Positions 49,739-57,876 of a stretch of 64,000 nucleotides of DNA are shown piece by piece; position 1 is the stretch's first letter, and every line of letters starts with the position of its first letter. The stretch is from Kribbella steppae. GTDB lineage: Bacteria > Actinomycetota > Actinomycetes > Propionibacteriales > Kribbellaceae. Below the pieces are notes generated by a model, which was not told the DNA's origin, ran no database searches, and saw nothing but the letters and a program-made list of their open reading frames with translations. A program made the translations under genes and the position numbers. The stretch is taken from the NCBI RefSeq assembly GCF_004342025.1, contig NZ_SLWN01000011.1:186001-250000 (forward strand). Reading direction: 5' to 3'.

Positions 49739-50386
49739 GTGTTCCTGCTGCGATTGATCATCCCGGACCGACCCGGTTCGCTGGGCACGGTGGCCACCGC
49801 CCTCGGTGAGGTGAACGCCGACATCCACGCGATCGAGATCGTCGAGCATCGGCGGGAGAACGGCACCGCCGTCGACGACATCGTGGTCGACCTGCCGCCC
49901 GGTGTCCTGCCCGACCGCCTCGTCTCGGCCTGCAACGGCGTGGCCGGCGTCGAGGTCATCTGGTTCTCCCGGTACGGCGCCGGCGGCGGACTGCACATGG
50001 ACCTCGAAGCCGTCGAGCAGATGACGTCGGCACCCGCGGACGCGATCGACATCCTGGTCGAGCAGTCACCCGCCGTCCTGCACGCCGACTGGGCCGCCCT
50101 GCTGGACGGCACCGGCAGCGAGGTGAAGGTCGCGCTGGAGACGAGTGCCACGCCGGAGTTCGGCAACGTGACCGACGGCTGGCTGCCGCTGGACAAGGCG
50201 ACGACGCTCGCGGCCCCGGATCAGCACAAGGGTCTGTCGGAGTCGGTGCTGGTCGCGGCACCGCTGGACAACGGCCGCCGCGTCCTCGTGATCGGCCGCC
50301 GCGGCGGGCCGGAGTTCCTCGGCTCCGAGGTCGCCCGCCTCAGCTACCTGGCGTCGCTGGCCGTCACCATCCGCGCCTCCGCCTGA
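49739..50386 (+). CDS. ACT-domain protein (Rv3013 type)
   Basis: 215 residues from GTG 49739. Begins straight with an ACT domain (FLLRLIIPDRPGSLGTVATALGEVNADIHAIEIVEHRR), then a GAF-like C-terminal part (VLHADWAALLDGTGSEVKVAL... LVAAPLDNGRRVLVIGRRGG... LSYLASLAVTIRA). Divergent from gatCAB, as Rv3013 is. Ligand and target unknown. The 223-base gap to gatC contains a lone TTGTCCACA DnaA-box-like site (49617-49625) and no gene. Confidence 0.82.
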   Translation: MFLLRLIIPDRPGSLGTVATALGEVNADIHAIEIVEHRRENGTAVDDIVVDLPPGVLPDRLVSACNGVAGVEVIWFSRYGAGGGLHMDLEAVEQMTSAPADAIDILVEQSPAVLHADWAALLDGTGSEVKVALETSATPEFGNVTDGWLPLDKATTLAAPDQHKGLSESVLVAAPLDNGRRVLVIGRRGGPEFLGSEVARLSYLASLAVTIRASA

Positions 50387-50402
50387 CGCGTCGTACATGC
50401 AG

Positions 50403-50439
50403 AAAGCCTCCCTCTCCGGTTGCTGGAGAGGGAGGCTTT
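50403..50439. terminator. Bidirectional terminator
   Basis: AAAGCCTCCCTCTCC (50403-50417) pairs perfectly with GGAGAGGGAGGCTTT (50425-50439), loop GGTTGCT, between two converging genes. The flanking A and T give a short tract on each strand. Confidence 0.88.
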
Positions 50440-50447
50440 CCGCGTTG

Positions 50448-50672
50448 CTAGCTGAAGCGGAAGTAGGCGAAGACCCAGAGGCCGGCCAGGATCAGCAGCA
50501 CCACGACGCCGACCAGGGCGACGATGAGGATCGTCTGGCTGTTGCTGCCGCTGCGGTCCGGGAGGTCGAACTGGGTCGGGCCCCAGGGACCGCCGCCGTC
50601 GACGCGCTGGAGTGCCTCCGGCGGTGGAGTGACCACCGTCTGCGACTCCCGCTTCTCCTTGGGGAACTTCAT
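50448..50672 (-). CDS. Small membrane protein with Pro-rich head (74 aa)
   Basis: 74 residues from ATG 50672 (GGGAG upstream). Hydrophilic head (MKFPKEKRESQTVVTPPPEAL...) and one C-terminal membrane helix (ILIVALVGVVVLLILAGLWVFAYF). Next to a larger Pro/Gln-rich membrane protein on the same strand, 20 bases downstream; they may act together. No family recognised. Confidence 0.65.
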   Translation of the reverse strand: MKFPKEKRESQTVVTPPPEALQRVDGGGPWGPTQFDLPDRSGSNSQTILIVALVGVVVLLILAGLWVFAYFRFS

Positions 50673-50692
50673 CCGACTCCCGTCACGTCTGC

Positions 50693-52177
50693 TCAGACGT
50701 AGAACGTCTCGTAGCTGATCGAGATTCTCGACGAGGAGTAGGAGTCCTCGTTGTTGGCGATGATCTCGACCCGCCATCCGGCCACATAAGCAGAGTACGA
50801 CTTGCCGTCGTTGTGCGCCTGGACGTACGACTTCAGCGCCGCCACATCCTCGCCCTTCATCGCCGCGAACGCGTCGTTCACCGCCGCCGGGAGCGCGGCC
50901 TTGACGTCTTCGGGGTCACCCGAGGCGCTCATCTCCAGCGACCGGATGCCCTCACCCTTGCTGGCGTAGGAGTAGACCCGCTGCGAGCCGTACTTGCCGA
51001 CCTGCTTGCTGCAGGACGTCGTACAGACGTACTTCTTGGTCTTCAGCGCGGCGATCAGCTGAGCCTCGGTGGTGTCGAAGCTCTTCCGCGGCAGGTCGAG
51101 CGAGTCCGCCCCGGACTTGCCACCGGACAACTGCAGGTCGTCACCGTCGTTGCGCAGCTCGAACTCGCCCCAGGTGCTGCCGACCTTCTGCGACTTCTGG
51201 CCGGTCTTGACCGCGTCCTGGATCTTCTTGACCTGGTCGCCGCCGAAGGTGTCGTTGCCGATCGCCTGCAGCGCCGCGTCGAAGGTGACGGCCGCGTTGT
51301 TGACGTTGTCCTCGTTCTGCGACTTCAGCAGGACGCCGATGATGGTGCCGTCCGGCTGGAACTGGAAGACCGCCTCGGCCTCGGTCGGACCGTCGTACTT
51401 GAAGCAGCCGCGGTGCGCGCCCTGACCGGTGTTGAACAGGTCGCTGCACTGGTAGCCACTGCCCTGGAGCTTCTCGGTCGCCGTCTTGGCCTGACCGGTC
51501 GCGTTGCCGAGCGTGCCGTTGTCGCCGCCGTTGGACGGGCTGCTGGTCGGCTCGCCGGACGGCGAGGTGGTCGGGCCCGATTCGGGCTCGTCGCCGCCGA
51601 GTGCCTTGACGCCGAGGAAGATCAGCAGACCGATCAGCACGATGCCGACCACGCCACCGCCGATCAGCAGCGGCATCTTGTCCTTGCCGATCCCCCCGGG
51701 TCCCTTGGAGCCGCCGCCTGGCTGCCACTGCGGCTGGCCGGGCTGACCCTGTTGCTGGTGCCAGCCGCCCTGCTGCTGCGAGCCCTGCTGGCTCCACGGC
51801 TGCTGCTCGTAGGAGCTACCGCCCTGCTGCTGAGGACGCTGACCCCAACCGCCACCCTGGGCAGGCTGGCCTTGACCGGGCTGCCCCTGGCCCTGGCCGG
51901 GACCGGGTCGTCCGGGCTGGCCCTGGCCGGGCTGAGCCGGCTGGCCGGGCTGCGGTCGTCCGGGCTGCTGCTGGCCCCAACCGCCGCCTTGCTGCGGAGG
52001 CTGGCCCTGCTGGGGAGGCTGCTGGGGCTGCTGGGGGCGTTGACCCCAACCGCCACCACCACCCTGGCCGGGAGGCTGCTGACCCCAACCGCCTTGGCCT
52101 CCCTGTCCCCCTTGCTGCCCGCCCGACTGGCCCCCCGGCTGCCCAGGACCCCACGGTCCCTGCGGCGGCGTCGTCAT
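50693..52177 (-). CDS. Gln/Gly/Pro-rich membrane-anchored protein
   Basis: 494 residues from ATG 52177 (AAAGGAGCG upstream). Residues 1-165 are low complexity (repeats of GWGQ, QQGG, QPGQP), then a membrane helix (~172-195, LLIGGGVVGIVLIGLLIFLGV), a Ser/Thr/Pro linker and an extracytoplasmic domain (~235-494) with few cysteines. Actinomycete cell-envelope proteins often have such cytoplasmic disordered heads. Function unknown. Confidence 0.82.
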   Translation of the reverse strand: MTTPPQGPWGPGQPGGQSGGQQGGQGGQGGWGQQPPGQGGGGGWGQRPQQPQQPPQQGQPPQQGGGWGQQQPGRPQPGQPAQPGQGQPGRPGPGQGQGQPGQGQPAQGGGWGQRPQQQGGSSYEQQPWSQQGSQQQGGWHQQQGQPGQPQWQPGGGSKGPGGIGKDKMPLLIGGGVVGIVLIGLLIFLGVKALGGDEPESGPTTSPSGEPTSSPSNGGDNGTLGNATGQAKTATEKLQGSGYQCSDLFNTGQGAHRGCFKYDGPTEAEAVFQFQPDGTIIGVLLKSQNEDNVNNAAVTFDAALQAIGNDTFGGDQVKKIQDAVKTGQKSQKVGSTWGEFELRNDGDDLQLSGGKSGADSLDLPRKSFDTTEAQLIAALKTKKYVCTTSCSKQVGKYGSQRVYSYASKGEGIRSLEMSASGDPEDVKAALPAAVNDAFAAMKGEDVAALKSYVQAHNDGKSYSAYVAGWRVEIIANNEDSYSSSRISISYETFYV

Positions 52178-52272
52178 ATTCGCTCCTTTTGACCCACGTA
52201 TAGACGTGCAAAGTTAACAGTCCGACGGCTCAGCCGAGCCGCCGGATCCGTCGGCGTGCGAGGGGTTTTGTG

Positions 52273-54402
52273 CTACCCGTCACCAGGCTCGGGCGTGCTG
52301 GCCACCTTGGTGGCGGCTTCGGGGCCCTCGTCGAGGAGAACCTGGAAGCCCGCGGCGTCGAGAATCGGCACGCCCAGCTGGACGGCCTTGTCGTACTTGG
52401 AACCCGGCGAATCGCCCACCACGACGAACGAGGTCTTCTTCGACACCGAGCCGGCCACCTTGCCGCCGCGCGTGACGATGGCCTCGGTGGCCTCGTCCCG
52501 GCTGAAGCCCTCAACCGTGCCCGTCACCACGATCGACAGGCCGGTGAGGGTCTGCGGCACGCTCGGCCCGGTGCGCTCCTGACGCAGCTGGACGCCGGCG
52601 GCCTGCCACTTGTCGACGATCGCCTGGTGCCAGTCGACGTCGAACCACTCGATCACCGCATGCGCGATGGTCGGCCCGACACCTTCGATCTCGGACAGTT
52701 CCTCCTCGCTCGCCGTCCGGATCGCCTCGATGTCGTCGTACACGGCCGCGAGCGCCTGCGCCGCCGTCGGCCCGACGTGCCGGATCGAGAGCGCGACCAG
52801 ACCGCGGGCCAGCGACTGCGTCTTGGCCGTCTCGAGGTTCGCGAGCAGGCGCTGGGCGATGGCCGACAGCGCCCCCGCCTTGGTGGTGAAGAACGAACTG
52901 CTGGCCAGGTCCTCCTCGGTCAGCCCGAACAGGTCGCCCTCGTCGGTGATCAGTTGGTCACCGATCAGCGCGTCCGCGGCCTTGAAGCCGAGCACCTCGA
53001 TGTCGAACGCGGACCGTCCGGCCAGGTGGAAGATCCGCTCCCGCAACTGCGCCGGACAGGACTGCGCGTTCGGGCAGCGGATGTCGATGTCGCCTTCCTT
53101 CATCGGGCGCAACGTCGTACCGCAGGAGGGGCACTCGGTCGGCATCACGAACTCATGCGCATCGTCCGGCCGCAGCTCGACCACCGGTCCGAGGATCTCC
53201 GGGATCACGTCACCGGCCTTGCGCAGTACGACGGTGTCGCCGATCCAGACGCCCTTGCGCTTGACCTCCTGCGCGTTGTGCAGGGTGGCGAACTCGACCG
53301 TCGATCCGGCCACCCGGACCGGCTCCATCTTCCCGTACGGCGTGACGCGGCCGGTGCGGCCGACGTTCACCTCGATGTCGAGGAGCTTGGTGGTGACCTC
53401 CTCCGGCGGGTACTTGTACGCGATCGCCCAGCGCGGCGCGCTCGAGGTGGATCCGAGCGCGCGCTGCAGGTCGACCTCGTCCACCTTGACCACGACACCG
53501 TCGATCTCGTGGTCGACGGAGTGCCGGTTCTCGCCGTAGTACGCGATGAACTCGTTCACCTGGTCGAGGGTCTCGACCTTGCGGGCGCGGTCGCTGACCG
53601 GCAGGCCCCAGGCCTTGAGCTGCTCGTACGCCGACGACAGCCGGCTGACGTGATAGCCGTCGACGCGGCCCAGACCGTGGACGACGAAGCGCAGCGGGCG
53701 GCTCGCGGACACCCGCGGGTCCTTCTGCCGCAGCGATCCGGCGGCGCTGTTGCGCGGGTTGGAGAACGGGTCCTTGCCGGCCTCGACCAGCCGCGCGTTC
53801 AGCTCCTCGAAGTCCTCGACCCGGAAGTAGACCTCGCCGCGGACCTCCAGGAAGGCCGGCAGGTCCTTGCCCTTCAGCTCGTTCGGGATGCTCTGGATGG
53901 TGCGGACGTTCAGGCTGACGTCCTCACCGGTGCGGCCGTCGCCACGGGTCGCGCCGCTCACCAGGCGGCCGTTCTCGTAGACGAGGTCGAGCGCCAGCCC
54001 GTCCACCTTCAGCTCGCACAGGAAGCCGCTGTCGTGGATCTGCTTGACCGTCACCTCGCGCTCGAGCCGCTTGGCCCAGGCCTCCATCTGCTCGGCCGAG
54101 AACGCGTTCCCCAGGCTCTCCATCCGGGTCGGGTGCCGCATCGGGGTGAAGAGGGTGGAGATCGGCACGCCGACCTTCTGCGTCGGCGAGTCCGGTGTCC
54201 GGAGCTCGTTGTACTGCTCCTCGAGCCCTTGCAGCTCGTGCATCAGCGCGTCGAAGTCCGCGTCCGAGATGGTCGAGGTGGACAGGTAGTACCTGACCCG
54301 GTGCTCCTCGATCTCCTGGCTCAAGGCGGCATGCCGCTCACGCACCTCAGGCGGCGCAGCAGGCTGTTCGGCGGCAGTCGTCTCCGGAATCTCCGTGCTC
54401 AT
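52273..54402 (-). CDS. ligA: NAD-dependent DNA ligase
   Basis: 709 residues from ATG 54402. Essential replication ligase. Adenylated Lys132 in CELKVDGLALDL, OB domain, then four zinc cysteines (ECPSCGTTLRP and RCPNAQSCPAQLRE), four helix-hairpin-helix motifs and a C-terminal BRCT domain (LSIVVTGTVEGFSRDEATEAIVTRGGKVAGSVSKKTSFVVVG). Same location as Rv3014c. Confidence 0.97.
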   Translation of the reverse strand: MSTEIPETTAAEQPAAPPEVRERHAALSQEIEEHRVRYYLSTSTISDADFDALMHELQGLEEQYNELRTPDSPTQKVGVPISTLFTPMRHPTRMESLGNAFSAEQMEAWAKRLEREVTVKQIHDSGFLCELKVDGLALDLVYENGRLVSGATRGDGRTGEDVSLNVRTIQSIPNELKGKDLPAFLEVRGEVYFRVEDFEELNARLVEAGKDPFSNPRNSAAGSLRQKDPRVSASRPLRFVVHGLGRVDGYHVSRLSSAYEQLKAWGLPVSDRARKVETLDQVNEFIAYYGENRHSVDHEIDGVVVKVDEVDLQRALGSTSSAPRWAIAYKYPPEEVTTKLLDIEVNVGRTGRVTPYGKMEPVRVAGSTVEFATLHNAQEVKRKGVWIGDTVVLRKAGDVIPEILGPVVELRPDDAHEFVMPTECPSCGTTLRPMKEGDIDIRCPNAQSCPAQLRERIFHLAGRSAFDIEVLGFKAADALIGDQLITDEGDLFGLTEEDLASSSFFTTKAGALSAIAQRLLANLETAKTQSLARGLVALSIRHVGPTAAQALAAVYDDIEAIRTASEEELSEIEGVGPTIAHAVIEWFDVDWHQAIVDKWQAAGVQLRQERTGPSVPQTLTGLSIVVTGTVEGFSRDEATEAIVTRGGKVAGSVSKKTSFVVVGDSPGSKYDKAVQLGVPILDAAGFQVLLDEGPEAATKVASTPEPGDG

Positions 54403-54432
54403 AGGCAAAACTTACAGCCGAGCACCGACGTT

Positions 54433-55413
54433 TCAGGTGTTGTCGGCGGCCTCGGCAACCACGTCGACGACCTTGCGGAGCAGGTCGAGGCGGGCTCGGG
54501 CGTCGGCACGGGATGGTGACGCGGCCAGGCCGCAGGCGGGCGTGATCACGATCTTTTTCAGGATCTCGGGGTCGAGGCCGAGTTCCCGCCAGCGGCGGAT
54601 CAGTGGGTCGGCAGCCTGCTCCTGGTTCGGCAGTGGGCCGGTGGTGGGGACCAGGCCTGCGTAGAGGACGGTGCCGGCTTCGGAGGCGAGGGCGATCTGG
54701 TCCCAGGCGGAATTGGTGAGGAGGGAGATGTCCACGGAGACACCTGTGGCACCGGACTTGGTGAAGACCTCGATGGGCGGCCGCGCAGCGCAGCAGTGGA
54801 TCACAGTGGGTGCTGCACCAGTCACCAGGCTCAGCAGCTCCACAGCCCCCGGACCGTCCACCGAGCGGTGCTTACTCCACCCGGACGCCGTCGGCACGGC
54901 TCCAGCGAGTACGGCGGGCAGCCCCGGCTCATCCACCTGTACGACGAGCTCCGCCCCAGGCACCCGGCGTCGTACCTCTGCCACGTGGTCACCAAGACCC
55001 AGCGCCAACGCCTCAGCCAAGTCCCGCCGAGCCCCGTGGTCCGCCAGCACCTTGTCGCCACGCGGCAGCTCGACCGTCGCCGCCAGGGTCCACGGACCGG
55101 TGATCTGCAGCTTCAGTGGCCCGGTGTAACCGTCCGCTAGCTCTTCGAGCACATCCAGATCTTCAGCGAGCAGCGACCGCGCCCGACGCTGGTCCAGACT
55201 CGCGCGGGGATCACTGCCACCCGTGAGCCGCCACCCGGCCGGTTGCAGGTCAGCAGCCAGCTGAGTCAGTACGGCGACGGCCCGGCTGAGCATGTCGCCG
55301 TACGGACGTGCCGGAAGCTCAGCAAGGAACGGGATGTCGACAGCACCGAGCAGGACCTTGGTCCACTCGCGGATGTCCTCACCCGGCAGCGAACCCAGAC
55401 CAGTGGTCGTCAT
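54433..55413 (-). CDS. MetE-C/UROD-fold methionine synthase-like protein (Rv3015c type)
   Basis: 326 residues. TIM barrel like the C-terminal half of cobalamin-independent methionine synthase, but without the N-terminal half. Zinc ligands are plausible: VIHCCAARPP (His and Cys) and KKIVITPACGL (Cys). LAELPARPYGDMLSRA, ITGPWTLAAT and VQVDEPGLPAVLAG match the fold. Whether it makes methionine is unproven; it may use a small methyl donor. The ATG follows a stable stem that hides its ribosome site (55414-55492). Confidence 0.83.
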   Translation of the reverse strand: MTTTGLGSLPGEDIREWTKVLLGAVDIPFLAELPARPYGDMLSRAVAVLTQLAADLQPAGWRLTGGSDPRASLDQRRARSLLAEDLDVLEELADGYTGPLKLQITGPWTLAATVELPRGDKVLADHGARRDLAEALALGLGDHVAEVRRRVPGAELVVQVDEPGLPAVLAGAVPTASGWSKHRSVDGPGAVELLSLVTGAAPTVIHCCAARPPIEVFTKSGATGVSVDISLLTNSAWDQIALASEAGTVLYAGLVPTTGPLPNQEQAADPLIRRWRELGLDPEILKKIVITPACGLAASPSRADARARLDLLRKVVDVVAEAADNT

Positions 55414-55492
55414 GGGGCCTCCCGGCCTGGACTGAGGAGCGGAGGGAGCGAAGCGACTGGAGGGACGAGGGAAGGCCGGGAGTCAAAGCCCC
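55414..55492 (-). promoter_or_regulatory. Stable stem covering the ribosome site of the MetE-like gene
   Basis: On the minus strand, GGGGC (55492-55488) and CTCCCGGCCT (55482-55473) pair perfectly with AGGCCGGGAG (55428-55419) and GCCCC (55418-55414), separated by a ~44-base Pyr-rich loop that contains CGCTTCGCTCCCTCCGCTCC, a REP-like sequence. The stem ends at the ATG and includes the GGGAGG ribosome site. It may be a translational switch or a terminator of the trmU transcript. Confidence 0.5.
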
Positions 55493-55531
55493 ATGACCCC
55501 GCCGGCGCCGAAGGCCCGGCCAAAAGCACCG

Positions 55532-56626
55532 TCATGCGTGCTGTGCCGCCACCCGCGACACCGTGTCGATCGTCGCCGACCCGATCACCCGCGTGCCGTC
55601 GTACAGGACGACCGCCTGACCGGGCGCGACCGCGGACGTCGGCTCGTCGAACGAGACCAGCACCTCGTCACCCTCGAGCCGCGCGGTGACGGCGACCTGC
55701 TCGCCATGGGCCCGCAACTGGGCCTTCACCTGCAGTTCCGAGGTCGGTGCGGGACCACACCACCGCGGCTTGGACGCGATCAGTCCGGAGACCGCGAGCT
55801 CGTCCCGCGATCCGACGGTGACAGTCCGGTCCACCGGGCTGATGTCCAGCACGAACCGCGGCTTGCCGTCGGCGGCCGGCGTACCGATCCGCAGGCCCTT
55901 GCGCTGACCGACGGTGAACCCGTGCGTGCCCTTGTGCTCACCGAGCTTGTTGCCCTGCGCATCGACGATGTCACCCGGCGCCTCGCCCAGGTGCTTGCTC
56001 AGGAAGCCGGGAGTGTTGCCGTCGGCAATGAAGCAGATGTCGTGGCTGTCCGGCTTGGCCGCCACCGACAGGCCACGCCGCTCGGCCTCTTCGCGCACCT
56101 CGGTCTTGACCGTGTCGCCGAGTGGGAAGAACGCATGCTTCAGCTGCTGCTGCGTCAGCACTCCGAGGACGTACGACTGGTCCTTGGCCGGATCCACGGC
56201 CTGGTGCAACTCGCGAGTGCCGTCGGCAGTGTCCACGATCCGCGCGTAGTGGCCGGTCGCGACCGCGTCGAAATCGAGCGCCAACGCCCGCTCCAGTACG
56301 GCGCTGAACTTCACCTTCTCGTTGCAACGCAGACACGGGTTCGGCGTGCGACCGGCGGCGTACTCGCTGACGAAGTCCTCGACCACGTCGGCGTGGAACC
56401 GCTCGGCCAGGTCCCAGATGTAGAACGGGATGCCGATCACGTCCGCGGCCCGGCGGGCGTCGCGGGAGTCCTCGATCGTGCAGCAGCCGCGCGCGCCACT
56501 GCGGTACGACTGCGGGTTGCGGCTCAGCGCCAGGTGCACTCCGACCACGTCGTGCCCGGCCTCGGCCATCCGCGCCGCCGCGACCGCGGAGTCGACCCCG
56601 CCGGACATGGCTGCGAGTACCCGCAT
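55532..56626 (-). CDS. mnmA: tRNA 2-thiouridylase
   Basis: 364 residues. PP-loop enzyme (also called TrmU) that thiolates U34 of tRNA-Lys/Glu/Gln. MRVLAAMSGGVDSAVAA is the ATP pyrophosphatase loop; catalytic cysteines are seen in NPCLRCNEKVKF and HDICFIADG. One-base overlap with the cysteine desulfurase gene (TGATG), which supplies the sulfur. Confidence 0.96.
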   Translation of the reverse strand: MRVLAAMSGGVDSAVAAARMAEAGHDVVGVHLALSRNPQSYRSGARGCCTIEDSRDARRAADVIGIPFYIWDLAERFHADVVEDFVSEYAAGRTPNPCLRCNEKVKFSAVLERALALDFDAVATGHYARIVDTADGTRELHQAVDPAKDQSYVLGVLTQQQLKHAFFPLGDTVKTEVREEAERRGLSVAAKPDSHDICFIADGNTPGFLSKHLGEAPGDIVDAQGNKLGEHKGTHGFTVGQRKGLRIGTPAADGKPRFVLDISPVDRTVTVGSRDELAVSGLIASKPRWCGPAPTSELQVKAQLRAHGEQVAVTARLEGDEVLVSFDEPTSAVAPGQAVVLYDGTRVIGSATIDTVSRVAAQHA

Positions 56627-57828
56627 CAGGTGTTCCTTCCCACGTTCTGCAGACCGGCGGACTTCGCCCGCTCCACAACCGGTCCGATGTTGTCCAGTAC
56701 GGCGTCGATATCCGCGCGGGTGGTGGTGTGCCCCAGGGTGAACCGGAGCGACCCGCGCGCCCGCTGGTCGTCGTACCCCATGGCCAGCAGGACATGGCTC
56801 GGCTCGGCGACCCCGGCGTTGCACGCGGACCCGGTGGAGACCTCGATCCCGCGCGCGTCGAGCAGCAGCAACAGCGAGTCACCCTCGCAGTCGCTGAAGG
56901 ACAAGTGTGCGTTATTGGGCAAGCGGTCCGTCGGGTCACCCGACAACTGCGCGCCCTCGACCGTGTTCACGACACCGCGGATCAGCGCGTCCCGCAGCTC
57001 GGTGAGCCGGCGCGCCTCGTCCGCCTGGTGCTTGATCGAGTGCTCCACGGCGACCGCGAATCCAGCGGTCGCGGGTGCGTCGAGCGTGCCCGACCGTACG
57101 TCGCGCTCCTGGCCGCCACCGTGCAGGATCGGCGTCAGCTTCGTCTCCTTGTGCACGATCAGCGCGCCGATCCCGTACGGACCACCGAGCTTGTGCGCCG
57201 ACACGGTCATCGCGTCCACGCCCAGCTCCGCGAAGTCCACCGGTATCTGCCCGACCGCCTGCACCGCGTCGGTGTGCACGGGGATCTCGTACTCGCGGGC
57301 CAGTGCCGCGATCTCGCGGACCGGCTGGATCGTCCCGACCTCGTTGTTCGCCATCATCACTGTGACGAACGACACGGACTCCGGGTCCTGCTCGATGGCT
57401 CGCCGTACGTCGTCCGGCTGCACCCGGCCCAGCTCGTCGACCGGCAACCACTCGATCTCGGCCTTCTCGTGCTGCGCCAGCCACACGGCCGGATCCAGTA
57501 CGGCGTGATGCTCGATCCCACTGAGCAGGATCCGGCGGCGGCGCGGGTCCTCGGCCAGACGGGCCCACCACAGCCCCTTCAGGGCGAGGTTGTCGGCCTC
57601 CGTACCGCCTGAGGTGAACACCACCTCGCTCGGCTGGGCGCCCAGCGCGGCGGCGATCGTCTCGCGGGACTCCTCGACCGTCCGGCGGGCGGTCCGACCG
57701 GAGCCATGCAGGGACGACGCATTGCCGGTGCGCGCGAGGTGATGGCTCATCGCCTCGATCGCGGCCGGCAGCATCGGAGTCGTCGCCGCGTGGTCCAGGT
57801 ACACCGTGCGACGGTCGGAAGAAGTCAT
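56626..57828 (-). CDS. iscS: Cysteine desulfurase (IscS/NifS type)
   Basis: 400 residues. PLP enzyme, class V aminotransferase fold: YLDHAATTPM, TSGGTEADNLALKG, SVFVTVMMANNEVGT-like VTVMMANNEVGTIQPV, PLP lysine in SAHKLGGPYGIGAL, catalytic Cys in STGSACNAG. Supplies persulfide to MnmA and probably Fe-S assembly. Coupled to mnmA; same neighbours as Rv3025c-Rv3024c. Confidence 0.95.
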   Translation of the reverse strand: MTSSDRRTVYLDHAATTPMLPAAIEAMSHHLARTGNASSLHGSGRTARRTVEESRETIAAALGAQPSEVVFTSGGTEADNLALKGLWWARLAEDPRRRRILLSGIEHHAVLDPAVWLAQHEKAEIEWLPVDELGRVQPDDVRRAIEQDPESVSFVTVMMANNEVGTIQPVREIAALAREYEIPVHTDAVQAVGQIPVDFAELGVDAMTVSAHKLGGPYGIGALIVHKETKLTPILHGGGQERDVRSGTLDAPATAGFAVAVEHSIKHQADEARRLTELRDALIRGVVNTVEGAQLSGDPTDRLPNNAHLSFSDCEGDSLLLLLDARGIEVSTGSACNAGVAEPSHVLLAMGYDDQRARGSLRFTLGHTTTRADIDAVLDNIGPVVERAKSAGLQNVGRNT

Positions 57829-57876
57829 ATCGGATTCAAGAGTATGTCCGCCGACGTTGTTCCCGCTCCTCGGGCC

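Noticed and set aside
52270..54519. 749-codon open frame antisense to ligA
   Set aside because: Same codon-shadow effect; ligA is complete with all motifs on the minus strand.
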